64,000 bases of DNA from BACL27 sp947488385 (GCA_964203655.1 CAXNMJ010000003.1:124001-188000), one strand, 5' to 3'. Counted from the stretch's first letter, positions 43,862-53,348 are shown. Numbers and translations are program-made. The notes: a model not told the origin generated them from the letters alone.

Positions 43862-45880
43862 ATGGAGCGGCGCGTTGTCTTTACCCCGTCGGGGTTGGAC
43901 GGCGTCGTGCCTGACGGCGTAACTGTTCTCGATGCTGCTCGTCAATTGGGTGTCGACATTGATTCTGTTTGTGGTGGTCGCGGAATATGCGGTCGCTGTC
44001 AGATCACTCCTTCAAATGGAGTCTTTGCAAAGTGGGGGATAACTGCAACCGAGACTTCGCTGTCTGGGTTGGCAGAAACTGAAACTAACTATCGGGCTAA
44101 GCGTGCATTGGTCCCAGGTAATCGACTTGGGTGTGCGGCGCGAATTTGTGGCGATGTTGTAATTGACATTCCAGCGATTAGTCAGGTGCATCGTCAAATC
44201 GTGCGAAAAGATTTAGATCTAGATCCGATAATCGTCGACCCGAGTTTCAGCTTGTTTTATTTGACCATCCCTGAAGCGCAACTTGGTGATTCGGTGAGCG
44301 CTGCCGATGCTTTATCTAACGCAGTTGCAGCACAACATAAGCGCAAAGCACCTGAAGTTGCTAGACGGGCCTTGAATACGTTGCACTCGGCGATGGCAAA
44401 AGCCGAAGGCGAAGTGACGGTTGCAGTTCGACACACTGACGGCGCAGATCAAATCGTTGCTGCTTGGCCAGGTTTCGTTGATGCTGCATACGGAATTGCA
44501 GTTGACGTGGGCTCGACAACAGTTGCTGGACACCTTTGCGAATTATTGACCGGAGAAATTGTCGGCAGCTACGGATTGATGAACCCACAAATTCGATTCG
44601 GCGAAGACCTGATGAGTCGCGTTTCGTTTGTAATGATGAACCCGGGTGGCGAAGTTGAGTTGACAAATGCAATTCGAGCAGCACTTAACGACTTGATTGC
44701 CAACTTGGTGAAAAATGCTGGCATTACTAAGTCGAATGTCCTCGAAATCACGATCGTCGGTAACCCGATTATGCACCACATAGTTTTAGGAATTGACCCA
44801 ACGCCGTTGGGTATGGCCCCGTTCGTTTTGGCAACAAACGAATCAGTGAGCGGGTGGGCAAACGAACTTGATTTAGATTTGCCCAACGCCGCGTATTACG
44901 TCGGTCCGTGCATCGCTGGCCACGTGGGTGCTGATACTGCGGCCGCAATTTTGGCCGAAGGTCCGCATCGCTCGAAAGAAATGCAATTGCTCGTCGATAT
45001 CGGCACAAACGCTGAAATTGTTTTAGGAAATACGAGTCATCAATTTGCTGCATCAAGCCCTACGGGTCCTGCATTTGAAGGCGCTCAGATCAGTGCCGGA
45101 CAAAGAGCCACAGCGGGAGCTATCGAGCACGTACGAATTGATCGAACGACACTTGAGCCTCGCGTGAAAGTGATCGGTTCAGAATTATGGAGCAACGAGC
45201 CAGGTTTTATTGAGTCACTCGGCGACACTGTTGTAACCGGAGTTTGTGGTTCAGGCATTATTGAAGTAATCGCCGAAATGTATTTGAGCGGAATTATCGA
45301 TACCGATGGCGTCGTGCGAGGTGAACTGACTTCGAAGTCAAGCCGAATTGTTAGCGATGAGAGAACCTTCTCATATTTGTTTTATGAACATGGCGATACC
45401 AAGTTGTACGTAACACAAAACGACGTTCGTGCGATTCAGTTGGCAAAGGCCGCGTTGCGCGCAGGTATTGATCTTCTCGTTGAGCACGCGGGCAACCCAG
45501 TTGTGCACGACATTCGTCTTGCGGGCGCTTTCGGTGCGCACATTGATCCGGTTTATGCGATGGTTCTCGGGCTTGTGCCGGATTGTCCGGTTGCAGGTGT
45601 TCGTGCAGTCGGAAATGCTGCAGGCGCCGGAGCCGTGCAGTCGCTTTTGTCGCGTAAGTTGCGTCAAGAAATGGAAGACACGGTGCGCAAAGTTACAAAA
45701 ATTGAAACTGCAACTGAGCCAAGATTTCAACAATTGTTTGTCGAAGCAATGGCGTTTCCGCATAAGACGGCTCTGGCGCCGAACTTGGCAAAGGTGATTG
45801 ACCTGCCTGCGCGAGACGTATCTTCTGCCGACGGTCAAGGTCGAGGCCCGTCTCGGTCGGGTCGCCGTCGCAGACCTTAG
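43862..45880 (+). CDS. Corrinoid-activating ferredoxin/ASKHA protein (RACo/RamA-like, DUF4445 type)
   Basis: This 672-residue protein has an N-terminal plant-type [2Fe-2S] domain (CGGRGICGRCQ, near 38-48, with a further Cys near 81). A middle region precedes an ASKHA ATPase-like domain (AVDVGSTTVAGHLCELLTG near 217; VDIGTNAEIVLGN near 377; GVCGSGIIEVIAE near 460). Proteins of this build use ATP to reduce inactive Co(II) corrinoid back to Co(I), a repair step needed by all corrinoid methyltransferase systems. It follows the MtrH-like gene by 9 bases. Its presence makes the cluster self-sufficient for reactivation. Confidence 0.9.
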   Translation: MERRVVFTPSGLDGVVPDGVTVLDAARQLGVDIDSVCGGRGICGRCQITPSNGVFAKWGITATETSLSGLAETETNYRAKRALVPGNRLGCAARICGDVVIDIPAISQVHRQIVRKDLDLDPIIVDPSFSLFYLTIPEAQLGDSVSAADALSNAVAAQHKRKAPEVARRALNTLHSAMAKAEGEVTVAVRHTDGADQIVAAWPGFVDAAYGIAVDVGSTTVAGHLCELLTGEIVGSYGLMNPQIRFGEDLMSRVSFVMMNPGGEVELTNAIRAALNDLIANLVKNAGITKSNVLEITIVGNPIMHHIVLGIDPTPLGMAPFVLATNESVSGWANELDLDLPNAAYYVGPCIAGHVGADTAAAILAEGPHRSKEMQLLVDIGTNAEIVLGNTSHQFAASSPTGPAFEGAQISAGQRATAGAIEHVRIDRTTLEPRVKVIGSELWSNEPGFIESLGDTVVTGVCGSGIIEVIAEMYLSGIIDTDGVVRGELTSKSSRIVSDERTFSYLFYEHGDTKLYVTQNDVRAIQLAKAALRAGIDLLVEHAGNPVVHDIRLAGAFGAHIDPVYAMVLGLVPDCPVAGVRAVGNAAGAGAVQSLLSRKLRQEMEDTVRKVTKIETATEPRFQQLFVEAMAFPHKTALAPNLAKVIDLPARDVSSADGQGRGPSRSGRRRRP

Positions 45881-45902
45881 GTCGGCGTGGCAGAATAGAA
45901 AC

Positions 45903-47441
45903 ATGTCTGAAGTAACACGCACAAAACGGTCTGGAGGGCGAGCAGGTCGCCAAACCTTGAGAACTTCACACGAGCCTGATCGTGATGCTTTTATTACTCG
46001 GTTGATCAAGCCATACGAACTTGTTTCTGATGAAGGTCTAGAAATTATTGAGCACAATGCCGACACAATTCTTGAAGAAGTTGGCATTGAAGTTCGCGAC
46101 TATCCGTCGGCTATCAAGCGTTTCAAAGATGCTGGTGCAGATGTAGACGGCACACGGGTGCGCTTTCCTCGAGGTATGTGTCGGCAAGTAGTTTCTGCAA
46201 CTGCACCGCGCGTCTACACACAACACGCCCGTAATCCGATTAACAATGTGCAGATCGGTGGCGATGCAACAGTGTTCGCGCCTAACTACGGGTCGCCATT
46301 TGCTTTCGACCTTGACAACGGTCGCCGCTATGCGACCATCACCGATTTTCAAAACTTCGTAAAACTTGCCTACATGTCGCCGCGCATGCACCATTCGGGT
46401 GGCACGGTGTGTGAACCAGTTGATATTCCGGTGAGCAAGCGTCACCTCGACATGGTTTACGCTCACATTAAATACAGCGACAAAGGTTTTATGGGTTCGG
46501 TAACTGCTGGTGAGCGTGCTCAAGACAGTGTCGAAATGGCACGCATTGGTTTTGGTGGAGACTTGCAAGACCGAACTGTGATGACGAGTTTGATTAATGC
46601 TTCGTCGCCACTTGTTTGGGACGCGTCGATGCTCGCTTCAGCTGAGGTTTACGCAACAAATAATCAAGCCACGATTATTACTCCATTTATTTTGGCCGGA
46701 GCTATGGCTCCATCTACTTCTGCAGGTGTCGCCACACAAACTTTGGCTGAAGCACTCGCCGGAATGATGTTCACTCAACTTGTTCGACCAGGCGCACCCG
46801 TAATTTTGGGATCATTCGCCTCGTCAATGTCAATGCAAACTGGTGCACCAACGTTTGGTACCCCTGAACCGGCGATTGTGCTTTACACAATGGCGGCTCT
46901 TGCGCGCCGACTCGGTGTGCCGTTTCGCTCGGGTGGTTCGTTGACCGCATCCAAACTTCCAGACGCGCAGGCTGCATATGAAAGTGCATCAACCTTGATT
47001 CCGACGTTGATGGCGGGCACGAACTTCGTTTTGCACGCAGCAGGTTGGCTCGAGGGTGGCTTAGCAATTGGTTACGAAAAGTTTATTTTGGACGACGACC
47101 AACTCGGCATGATGGCAACATTTGCAAAAGGCTTAGACATCTCACCAAACGGTCAAGCTCTCGATGCAATTCGCGAAAACCCACCAGGCAATCATTTCTT
47201 GGGCACTGCGCACACCTTGGCAAACTTCGAGTCGGCGTTTTATCGTTCGACAACGTCAGACAACTCAAGTTACGAACAGTGGCTTGAAGATGGTGGCGAT
47301 GACTCGGCCAAGCGAGCCAACCGGATGTGGAAAGAACGGCTTGCGAACTATGTCGCACCGCCTCTAGACGACGCGATTGATGAAGAACTAAAAGAATATG
47401 TGACTAAGCGCAAAAATGAGTTGCCAGACACGTTTGGCTAA
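45903..47441 (+). CDS. MttB-family methyltransferase (glycine betaine/quaternary amine methyltransferase-like)
   Basis: The 512-residue protein is the second MttB homolog in the window and lies within the corrinoid cluster, so it is the natural methyl donor for the 41155 protein. I start it at the ATG at 45903 (MSEVTRTKRSGGRAGRQ), just beyond the activator gene; longer frames overlap that gene. The open frame has no UAG, so no pyrrolysine is used. Recognisable family text includes TPFILAGAMAPSTSAGV (near 260), LVRPGAPVILG (near 296) and PGNHFLGTAHTL (near 430). Known non-pyrrolysine relatives use glycine betaine, proline betaine or carnitine. The basic N-terminus resembles that of the 18340 paralog. 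Confidence 0.85.
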   Translation: MSEVTRTKRSGGRAGRQTLRTSHEPDRDAFITRLIKPYELVSDEGLEIIEHNADTILEEVGIEVRDYPSAIKRFKDAGADVDGTRVRFPRGMCRQVVSATAPRVYTQHARNPINNVQIGGDATVFAPNYGSPFAFDLDNGRRYATITDFQNFVKLAYMSPRMHHSGGTVCEPVDIPVSKRHLDMVYAHIKYSDKGFMGSVTAGERAQDSVEMARIGFGGDLQDRTVMTSLINASSPLVWDASMLASAEVYATNNQATIITPFILAGAMAPSTSAGVATQTLAEALAGMMFTQLVRPGAPVILGSFASSMSMQTGAPTFGTPEPAIVLYTMAALARRLGVPFRSGGSLTASKLPDAQAAYESASTLIPTLMAGTNFVLHAAGWLEGGLAIGYEKFILDDDQLGMMATFAKGLDISPNGQALDAIRENPPGNHFLGTAHTLANFESAFYRSTTSDNSSYEQWLEDGGDDSAKRANRMWKERLANYVAPPLDDAIDEELKEYVTKRKNELPDTFG

Positions 47442-47463
47442 TAAAAGCCTCTAGTATTTCGGC

Positions 47464-48339
47464 ATGTCCATATTTTCCAGACTTAGTAAAACCTCACTTC
47501 GAGTAACGCCGGCGGTCAAGACGCTGGTCGGAAACATGCGCTACGAGTTGATTCCGATGAAGAGCATCGAACAAGGAATTCTCGACTTGCCAGCAGGCGC
47601 CCCAGTGTCGGTGACTTGTTCGCCAGTCAAAGGGATCTCGGCGACGCAAGAAATTTCGGCTCGTTTGATCGCATCAGGTCACGAAGTTGTGCCGCACTTT
47701 GCTGCGCGGCTTGTTGAATCGCGTGATCATGTGCAAAAGCTTGCAACTTGGGTGCGCGAGCAGGGGATCAAAGAAGTTTTTTTGATTGCAGGCGACGCAG
47801 AACAACCAGCCGGACCATACACAGACGGCGTTGAGTTGCTGCGCGACTTTCTAGACAGCAATAGCGGTGTTGAGCGTGTTGGGTTTGGAAGCTACCCAGA
47901 CGGTCATGCGTTCATCAGTCGCGAAGATTTGAGCACAGCATTGCATCACAAACAGAAATTATTGCAAGAGGCTGGCGTTCAAGGTCTTGCTTCGACTCAA
48001 ATGTGTTTTGATATCGCGTTGATTCGTTCGTGGTTGAAACAAGAGCGCAACAACGGTTTCACAATGCCAATTCAGCTGGGTGTGCCGGGTGTTGTTGATC
48101 GCACACGATTGATGAGTCTTGGTGTGCGAGTTGGTGTTGGTGCCTCGATGCGTTATTTGAGCAAGAACCGCGCATCAATTATGAAGATGCTCTCACCAGC
48201 CGGCTACGACCCAACTGAGCTTGTGGCTGGTTTGGCCAAAGATGCAAAAGAATTGAACATTGTCGGTCTGCATTCGTTCACTTTCAATAGCGTTGCTGAT
48301 ACTGCAGCCTGGCAACGTGAGGTAATGGCAAGTCAGTGA
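47464..48339 (+). CDS. Methylenetetrahydrofolate reductase family protein
   Basis: The 291-residue protein looks like a divergent MetF-type flavin TIM barrel. The N-terminal YELIPMKS (near 27-34) keeps the Glu that sits in the usual EFFPP-type motif. ISATQEISARLI lies near 60 and a flavin-contact-like VFLIAGDAEQPAGPY near 105. A STQMCFDIALIRSWL segment near 178 corresponds to the TQ-F region of MetF. It would interconvert methyl-THF and methylene-THF. In this cluster the oxidative direction is the sensible one, linking corrinoid-derived methyl groups to FolD. The stop overlaps the next gene's GTG. Confidence 0.82.
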   Translation: MSIFSRLSKTSLRVTPAVKTLVGNMRYELIPMKSIEQGILDLPAGAPVSVTCSPVKGISATQEISARLIASGHEVVPHFAARLVESRDHVQKLATWVREQGIKEVFLIAGDAEQPAGPYTDGVELLRDFLDSNSGVERVGFGSYPDGHAFISREDLSTALHHKQKLLQEAGVQGLASTQMCFDIALIRSWLKQERNNGFTMPIQLGVPGVVDRTRLMSLGVRVGVGASMRYLSKNRASIMKMLSPAGYDPTELVAGLAKDAKELNIVGLHSFTFNSVADTAAWQREVMASQ

Positions 48340-49631
48340 AAACCGATGCAGTTGTAATTGGCGCGGGAGTCATTGGCGGCGCAGTTGCGTTAGAGCTCGC
48401 AAAAGCCGGTCGCTCGGTAGTGATCGTTGACAAGGGTTCAGCGGCTGGAGCCGGCTCGACGTCTGCGTCATCGGCAATCATTCGGTTCAGCTATTCAACT
48501 CTTGATGCTGTGTTGATGGCGTGGGAGTCGGCAACAGTCTGGGAAAACTGGGCAGAGTATCTCGGCGTGGTTGACCCCGACGGAATGGCAAAATTTATTC
48601 GCACTGGCTATCTGGTGTACCGCACCGAGGGATACGACGGCGAAACCGTGCGCAAAATTTGGGACGAAATCGGAATCCCATACGACATATTGACTGCCGA
48701 TGAGTTGCGCAAGAAGTTTCCCGCACTTGATGCCGGCAGCTACTGGCCACCAAAGACGATCGATGATCCTGCCTTTGGTGACGACGCAGTGGGCGAGTTG
48801 TCGGGTCTTTACGATCCACTCAGCGGTTTCATGGATGACCCGATGTTGGCGGCGCACAACTTGGTGAACGCAGCAAAAGCACATGGCGCGCAAACTCGAT
48901 TCAAAGAAGAAGTTGTTTCGATTGATAATGACGGCAAGAAAATTACTGGCGTAACACTGGCTAGTGGTGAAAAAATCGAAGCTGCAATTGTTGTCAATGC
49001 GGCAGGTCCGCATGCGAGCAAAATAAATCGCATGGCCGGAGTTGCCGAAGAAATGAATATTCGACATCGACCGTTGCGCCAAGAGGTCTATGTGGCCCCT
49101 GCTCCAAAGGGATTCAAACTTGAAGACGACGCACCAATCGTGGCTGACCTAGATACGGGCATCTACTTCAGGCCTCATCCGGGCGGAACATTGAATCTCG
49201 GCGGTACTGAGCCAGCATGTGATGACCTGCACTGGATCGAGGACGCCGACGATTGGCGTCAAGAAACGACCGTTGAAATCTGGGAGACGATGATGTTGCG
49301 TCTTGCGCGACGAATGCCCGAGTTCGGTGTGCCGGTTTCACCATCAGGAATTGGCGCTCTCTACGACGCGACTGACGACTGGGTGCCGATTTACGATCGC
49401 TCGAGCATCGACGGTTTCTATATGGCTTGCGGCACGAGTGGTAATCAATTTAAGAACGCTCCGCTTGCGGCGATTTTTATTCGGTTGTTGATTGAAGCTT
49501 CCGAAGCTGGCAAGAATCACGACGATGAGCCAATTCAATACGTTGGTCCACGTTCTGGAAAAACTATAAACATTGGCGCGTTCTCGCGTTTGCGGCAAGC
49601 CTTGGTTACTTCTGGAACGGTGATGGGCTAA
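48336..49631 (+). CDS. FAD-dependent DAO-family oxidoreductase, sarcosine oxidase-like
   Basis: The 431-residue protein is a single DAO flavin domain without a GcvT part. It has the Rossmann motif GAGVIGGAVALELAKAG (8-24) and an acidic residue ending the second strand (VIVDKG). A central substrate domain precedes a C-terminal flavin-contact segment, GFYMACGTSGNQFKNAPL near 359. Relatives include monomeric sarcosine oxidase, SoxB and glycine or proline oxidases. In this context demethylation of sarcosine or a similar amine is likely (inference). The GTG start overlaps the previous stop (GTGA), coupling it to the MetF-like gene. Confidence 0.82.
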   Translation: MKTDAVVIGAGVIGGAVALELAKAGRSVVIVDKGSAAGAGSTSASSAIIRFSYSTLDAVLMAWESATVWENWAEYLGVVDPDGMAKFIRTGYLVYRTEGYDGETVRKIWDEIGIPYDILTADELRKKFPALDAGSYWPPKTIDDPAFGDDAVGELSGLYDPLSGFMDDPMLAAHNLVNAAKAHGAQTRFKEEVVSIDNDGKKITGVTLASGEKIEAAIVVNAAGPHASKINRMAGVAEEMNIRHRPLRQEVYVAPAPKGFKLEDDAPIVADLDTGIYFRPHPGGTLNLGGTEPACDDLHWIEDADDWRQETTVEIWETMMLRLARRMPEFGVPVSPSGIGALYDATDDWVPIYDRSSIDGFYMACGTSGNQFKNAPLAAIFIRLLIEASEAGKNHDDEPIQYVGPRSGKTINIGAFSRLRQALVTSGTVMG

Positions 49632-49638
49632 TTCGCGA

Positions 49639-50643
49639 ATGCGAACTTCGCTTAGCGATTTAATCGCAACCGGAAAAATAATTCTCGCCGATGGTGCGAC
49701 TGGTACAAACTATTTTGAACTTGGCTTGACATCAGGTGAGCCACCAGAGTTTTGGCTTGACTCACACCCCGAACGTGTGACTGGTTTGCATCAACAATTT
49801 GTTGACGCGGGTGCAGACATTATTCTGACCAACACATTCGGCGCGAATCGCCATCGTTTGAAACTGCACAACGCCCAAGCGCGTACATACGAACTTGCCA
49901 AGAAGGCGGCTGAGCTTGCGCGAAACGTCGCCGACTCATGCGCGCGGCCAGTTGTCGTGGCTGGCTCGGTTGGTCCGACTGGCGAATTGTTTGACCCACT
50001 CGGTGCGCTGACACATGATGAGGCCGTCGACACTTTTGAAGAACAGATCCGTGGATTAAAAGACGGAGGCGCCGATGTTGCATGGATCGAAACAATGTCG
50101 GCGATCGAAGAGGTTCGTGCAGCGGCTCAGGCTGCGATCAACGTGGGCATGCCATATGTGGCGACATGCAGTTTTGATACGGCTGGTCGCACAATGATGG
50201 GTCTGAAACCAGATGGCTTGGCAAATGTTTTTGCTGATCTGGCGGTGCCTCCGGTTGCCATGGGTGCAAATTGTGGCGTCGGCGCATCTGACATTTTGGT
50301 TACAGCACTCGAGATGGGGGCGACTGCCGACCATGCGCACATTCCGTTGATAACGAAAGGCAACTGTGGTATTCCACGATTTGAAGGAATTGAAATCAAA
50401 TATTCTGGAACACCTGAACTGATGTCGAAATATGCCGACATGGCGGTGAATGCAGGAGTGCGAATCGTGGGTGGCTGTTGCGGAACTTCACCAAAACATC
50501 TTGCGGCGATGCGTCAAGCGATTGATAATCATGTTGAGGGGCCACGACCGACTATCGAATCAATTATTCAAAATATTGGCCCGCTGACAAACAAGCCGCC
50601 GACTGACAATGATCCGAATCGCCGAAAGTCGCGACGCGGTTAA
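49639..50643 (+). CDS. Homocysteine S-methyltransferase family protein (BHMT-like)
   Basis: The 334-residue barrel shows the family's N-terminal LADGATGTNYFELGL (near 17-31). Its zinc-binding cysteines are one in MGANCGVGASD (near 210) and a pair in VGGCCGTSPKHL (near 275). Members transfer methyl from betaine, S-methylmethionine or methyl-THF/corrinoid to homocysteine, making methionine. Here it may use betaine directly or act with the cluster's corrinoid protein; the sequence does not decide. It follows the DAO oxidase by 7 bases and ends the rightward cluster. The Arg/Lys-rich C-terminus (RRKSRRG) is unusual. Confidence 0.83.
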   Translation: MRTSLSDLIATGKIILADGATGTNYFELGLTSGEPPEFWLDSHPERVTGLHQQFVDAGADIILTNTFGANRHRLKLHNAQARTYELAKKAAELARNVADSCARPVVVAGSVGPTGELFDPLGALTHDEAVDTFEEQIRGLKDGGADVAWIETMSAIEEVRAAAQAAINVGMPYVATCSFDTAGRTMMGLKPDGLANVFADLAVPPVAMGANCGVGASDILVTALEMGATADHAHIPLITKGNCGIPRFEGIEIKYSGTPELMSKYADMAVNAGVRIVGGCCGTSPKHLAAMRQAIDNHVEGPRPTIESIIQNIGPLTNKPPTDNDPNRRKSRRG

Positions 50644-50655
50644 AAAGTAGACGCG

Positions 50656-51588
50656 TTACAGCGACTGAATAATCTGCTGAAGGCGAGTGTCTGTTGCGGG
50701 TCGGGCGCCCAAGTGTTCGATTACCCAGGCGGCAACTTTTGTCGCGAATTTTGCCGCGTCAACTGCTGAATTTGATTTCAGATAGTGGGCAAGAAACGCG
50801 CCCGCAAAAGAGTCGCCGGCGCCCGTTGCATCCACGAGGTTGTTCGTTGCCGGCGCAATTTGCGTTGCCGTTTTGCCGTCAAATACGAGTGCACCATCAG
50901 CATCAAGCTTCAAGATGATCAGTGCATTGTCGTAAATGTTGGCTAGTGACCGCACAATTGCTTCTGGTTCGTCACAGCCTGTTAGTACCCGACCTTCTTC
51001 GAAGTTTGGAAAGAAAATATTGATATTTAGATCTTTGGTCCACGAGAGAAATTGCTCAACGCCCATCTCTTGAATCATTTGAAATGAAGCAGGGTCAAAA
51101 GAAATCGTCAGGTTGTTTTGGTGCGCAAGTTGAGCGGCGATTCGAGCAGCCGAGCGTGGGGGATCGGTGAAGAAACTCCAGGCGGTGAGATGCAGATGAC
51201 TTGACGAAGTAATTACGTTTCGAGGAAGTTCGGAAGGAATCAAATAAAAGTCTGCGCCATGCCCCGAAACCATGCTGCGTTCACCGGTTTGGTCGACAAA
51301 AACCGCCACGCTACCTGTGAGGTGAGCATCTGTTTCTACGAAGTGATGCGAAACTTTTTCGTTGTCCAGATCTTCGCGCGCCAATTGACCGAAGCGATCT
51401 CTGCCAATCTTGCCAACGAAACGAGTTTCTAATCCGCATCGCTTCGCCCAAACTGCGAGATTGGCGGCACTGCCACCCGGTGTGAGCATCACCTCGCCGA
51501 ACGAGTCGCCACCTTTGAGCAAGTTGTTGTTCGTGCGGATTAAAACATCCCACGCAAAGTCGCCGACAACGCAAAGTGATTGTGACAT
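50656..51588 (-). CDS. PfkB-family carbohydrate/nucleoside kinase
   Basis: The protein of about 310 residues has the ribokinase-fold signatures. The N-terminal VVGDFAWDVLIR is followed by the PfkB motif 1-type segment PGGSAANLAVWAKRCG (near 38-53). The C-terminal DATGAGDSFAGAFLAHYL (near 254) contains the catalytic Asp and the anion hole. It phosphorylates a sugar or nucleoside (ribokinase, fructokinase, adenosine kinase and 2-keto-3-deoxygluconate kinase are all relatives). The frame also opens at a GTG one codon earlier, but the ATG at 51588 sits better after AAGGG. It is convergent with the BHMT-like gene. Confidence 0.85.
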   Translation of the reverse strand: MSQSLCVVGDFAWDVLIRTNNNLLKGGDSFGEVMLTPGGSAANLAVWAKRCGLETRFVGKIGRDRFGQLAREDLDNEKVSHHFVETDAHLTGSVAVFVDQTGERSMVSGHGADFYLIPSELPRNVITSSSHLHLTAWSFFTDPPRSAARIAAQLAHQNNLTISFDPASFQMIQEMGVEQFLSWTKDLNINIFFPNFEEGRVLTGCDEPEAIVRSLANIYDNALIILKLDADGALVFDGKTATQIAPATNNLVDATGAGDSFAGAFLAHYLKSNSAVDAAKFATKVAAWVIEHLGARPATDTRLQQIIQSL

Positions 51589-51612
51589 CACCCTTAACGG
51601 TATCGTCGCGAT

Positions 51613-52522
51613 TTACTGGTGGATGATGCGGGCCGCGGTGCGCGATTCTGCAGTAGCCAAGACGCCGACGGCGCCAATGACAAATGTCGCGCCGATTATG
51701 CGTGGCACCGTGAGTGGCTCACTGAGAAAAATAACACCTGCGAGAATCGATGCAACTGGCTCGAAAGTTTGAATTACTGCGGTTTTGCCCGTGCCGATCA
51801 AGTTCATGCCGGCGTACAAAGTCGCCGTCGGAATAACCGTTGCGACAACCGCGAGCATCAGCACACTGACCCATCCGTTAATCGCATTCGGAAAGATCAC
51901 TTCAACAGACGATGGTGCGAAGAGGGCATAAATTGCAAAAGAACTTGCGGCGCCAAACATCACAATGGTCACGCCCGTGAAAGAGGTCAACTTTTGGCAA
52001 AACTTTTGAACTGATGATCATGTAAAAGGCATATTCGACGGCAACGATCAACACGAGAATCACACTGATTGTGTCGGCGTTGCCGACTTGGCCGGCTGCG
52101 ATTGCGACACCAATCAAGGTTGAGACCAGACACCAGACGATTATTCGGCTCGGCTTGTTGCCCAGAAGCCACCATGACAGCAGAACGACGATTACCGGAT
52201 TGCAGTAGAAAATAGTGATCGCCAAGCCACTATCAATATTTTGAATCGCCGTGAAATAAAGGATCGTCGCCGTGAAGTATCCGAGAGCCCCAAGCAAAAA
52301 GAGTTGACCAAACAAAAGAGGTCGCGGCCACTTGGCTTGTCGACCTGAAATTTTGCGCACGATCAGCATGAGAAGAGTCGCCACAGTGAAGCGGGCGAGC
52401 AAAGTGCCAACCGCATTGCCGCCGTTGCGGTATGAAAACGTGGCAAAGGTCGGCGCAAGCCCGAACCCGATACTGCTGACGATGATCAGCGCAACTCCGA
52501 GAGAGTTAGGGTTTTTGCGCAT
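51613..52522 (-). pseudogene. EamA/DMT-family transporter, frameshifted near 52000
   Basis: Two overlapping frames together give a normal EamA (drug/metabolite transporter) protein of about 302 residues with ten hydrophobic segments. The first frame (52522 to about 52000) opens MRKNPNSLGVALIIVSS and covers the first five or so helices, ending in IISSKVLPK. The second continues LTSFTGVTIVMFGAASS to the stop at 51613 and includes ETFEPVASILAGVIFL, typical of the second EamA repeat. The break is one extra base near a short A-run (CCAAAAG). It may be a true pseudogene or an assembly indel. The 5' end overlaps the hydrolase gene by 17 bases. Confidence 0.8.
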
Positions 52523-53348
52523 CAAGTAAATCTATTACATCGCTCTTGGCAAGGTCATCTAAAACATCAAAGTGGTTACGTGAAGCAATCTCTTTGGTTC
52601 GCAACAGGCTCGCTGGGTTACTAACAGACCATGCTGAGGCAAACTCACTTGATTGACGCTTAAATTCATCGGTCTCGTTTTCGCCCCACACGATTGCAAC
52701 TGGGGTGTTGTTTTTGACTTTGAGCGTCGTATTTTGAGCAAGATGTTTTATCGGCGACAGGTTTTGCGCACTTGTCGCGTTTAGCTTTATGTCGTTGTTG
52801 ATAGATGTATGCAGAATCGGTTCGAGATCATAGATTCCTGAAATCAAAAGAGCACCTGCGTATTTGGTCTCGTGATTTGTGCAGAGATTCATGGCCACGA
52901 GATGCGCACCCGCCGAGTGACCGACGAGCAACATTTCAGACGGTTTATACATTGTTGTTAAAAACTGAATCGCTCGCGCAGTCTGGTCAACCAGCACTTC
53001 GAGTGACTCACTAGGGCAAAGCGAGTAATTGATCGAAGCCGTGTCGTAGCCGAGATTGCGCCATGCTGGAGTTAGAAAAGTTCCATCGTCTGCGCTCAAC
53101 CGGCGCCAAAATCCGCCATGTACGAATACAAATATTTTGCGAGACTCTGTTGCAGGCGAATCGATCGGTGCGTGCCACAACCACTCATCGGGATGCTGAC
53201 CGTATTTGACTTGTTGGTGAGAAATTGTTTGGCGCGCAAGGTCGCCACGTGTGGCATAGTCATCCAAATAAATTTGAATATTTGCGATGCGTGAAGCCGG
53301 GGTATATTCGCGTTCTAATTCGGTTGCCGAATACTTGCGCCAAGTCAT
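52506..53348 (-). CDS. Alpha/beta hydrolase, kynurenine formamidase-like esterase
   Basis: The 280-residue protein is an alpha/beta hydrolase with an oxyanion-type HGGFWRRLSADD (near 77-88) and the nucleophile elbow GHSAGAH (near 143-149, Ser145). An acidic residue and a His near the C-terminus (SRNHFDVLDDL) complete a probable triad. The overall pattern resembles bacterial and animal kynurenine formamidases and carbamate or ester hydrolases. No other tryptophan-degradation gene is nearby, so this function is uncertain. No signal peptide. Upstream of, and overlapping, the broken EamA transporter gene; probably one transcript. Confidence 0.8.
   Translation of the reverse strand: MTWRKYSATELEREYTPASRIANIQIYLDDYATRGDLARQTISHQQVKYGQHPDEWLWHAPIDSPATESRKIFVFVHGGFWRRLSADDGTFLTPAWRNLGYDTASINYSLCPSESLEVLVDQTARAIQFLTTMYKPSEMLLVGHSAGAHLVAMNLCTNHETKYAGALLISGIYDLEPILHTSINNDIKLNATSAQNLSPIKHLAQNTTLKVKNNTPVAIVWGENETDEFKRQSSEFASAWSVSNPASLLRTKEIASRNHFDVLDDLAKSDVIDLLDAQKP

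Noticed and set aside
18340..47441. Pyrrolysine in the two MttB-family genes
   Set aside because: Both frames are full length (515 and 512 residues) with no in-frame UAG, so they belong to the non-pyrrolysine branch.
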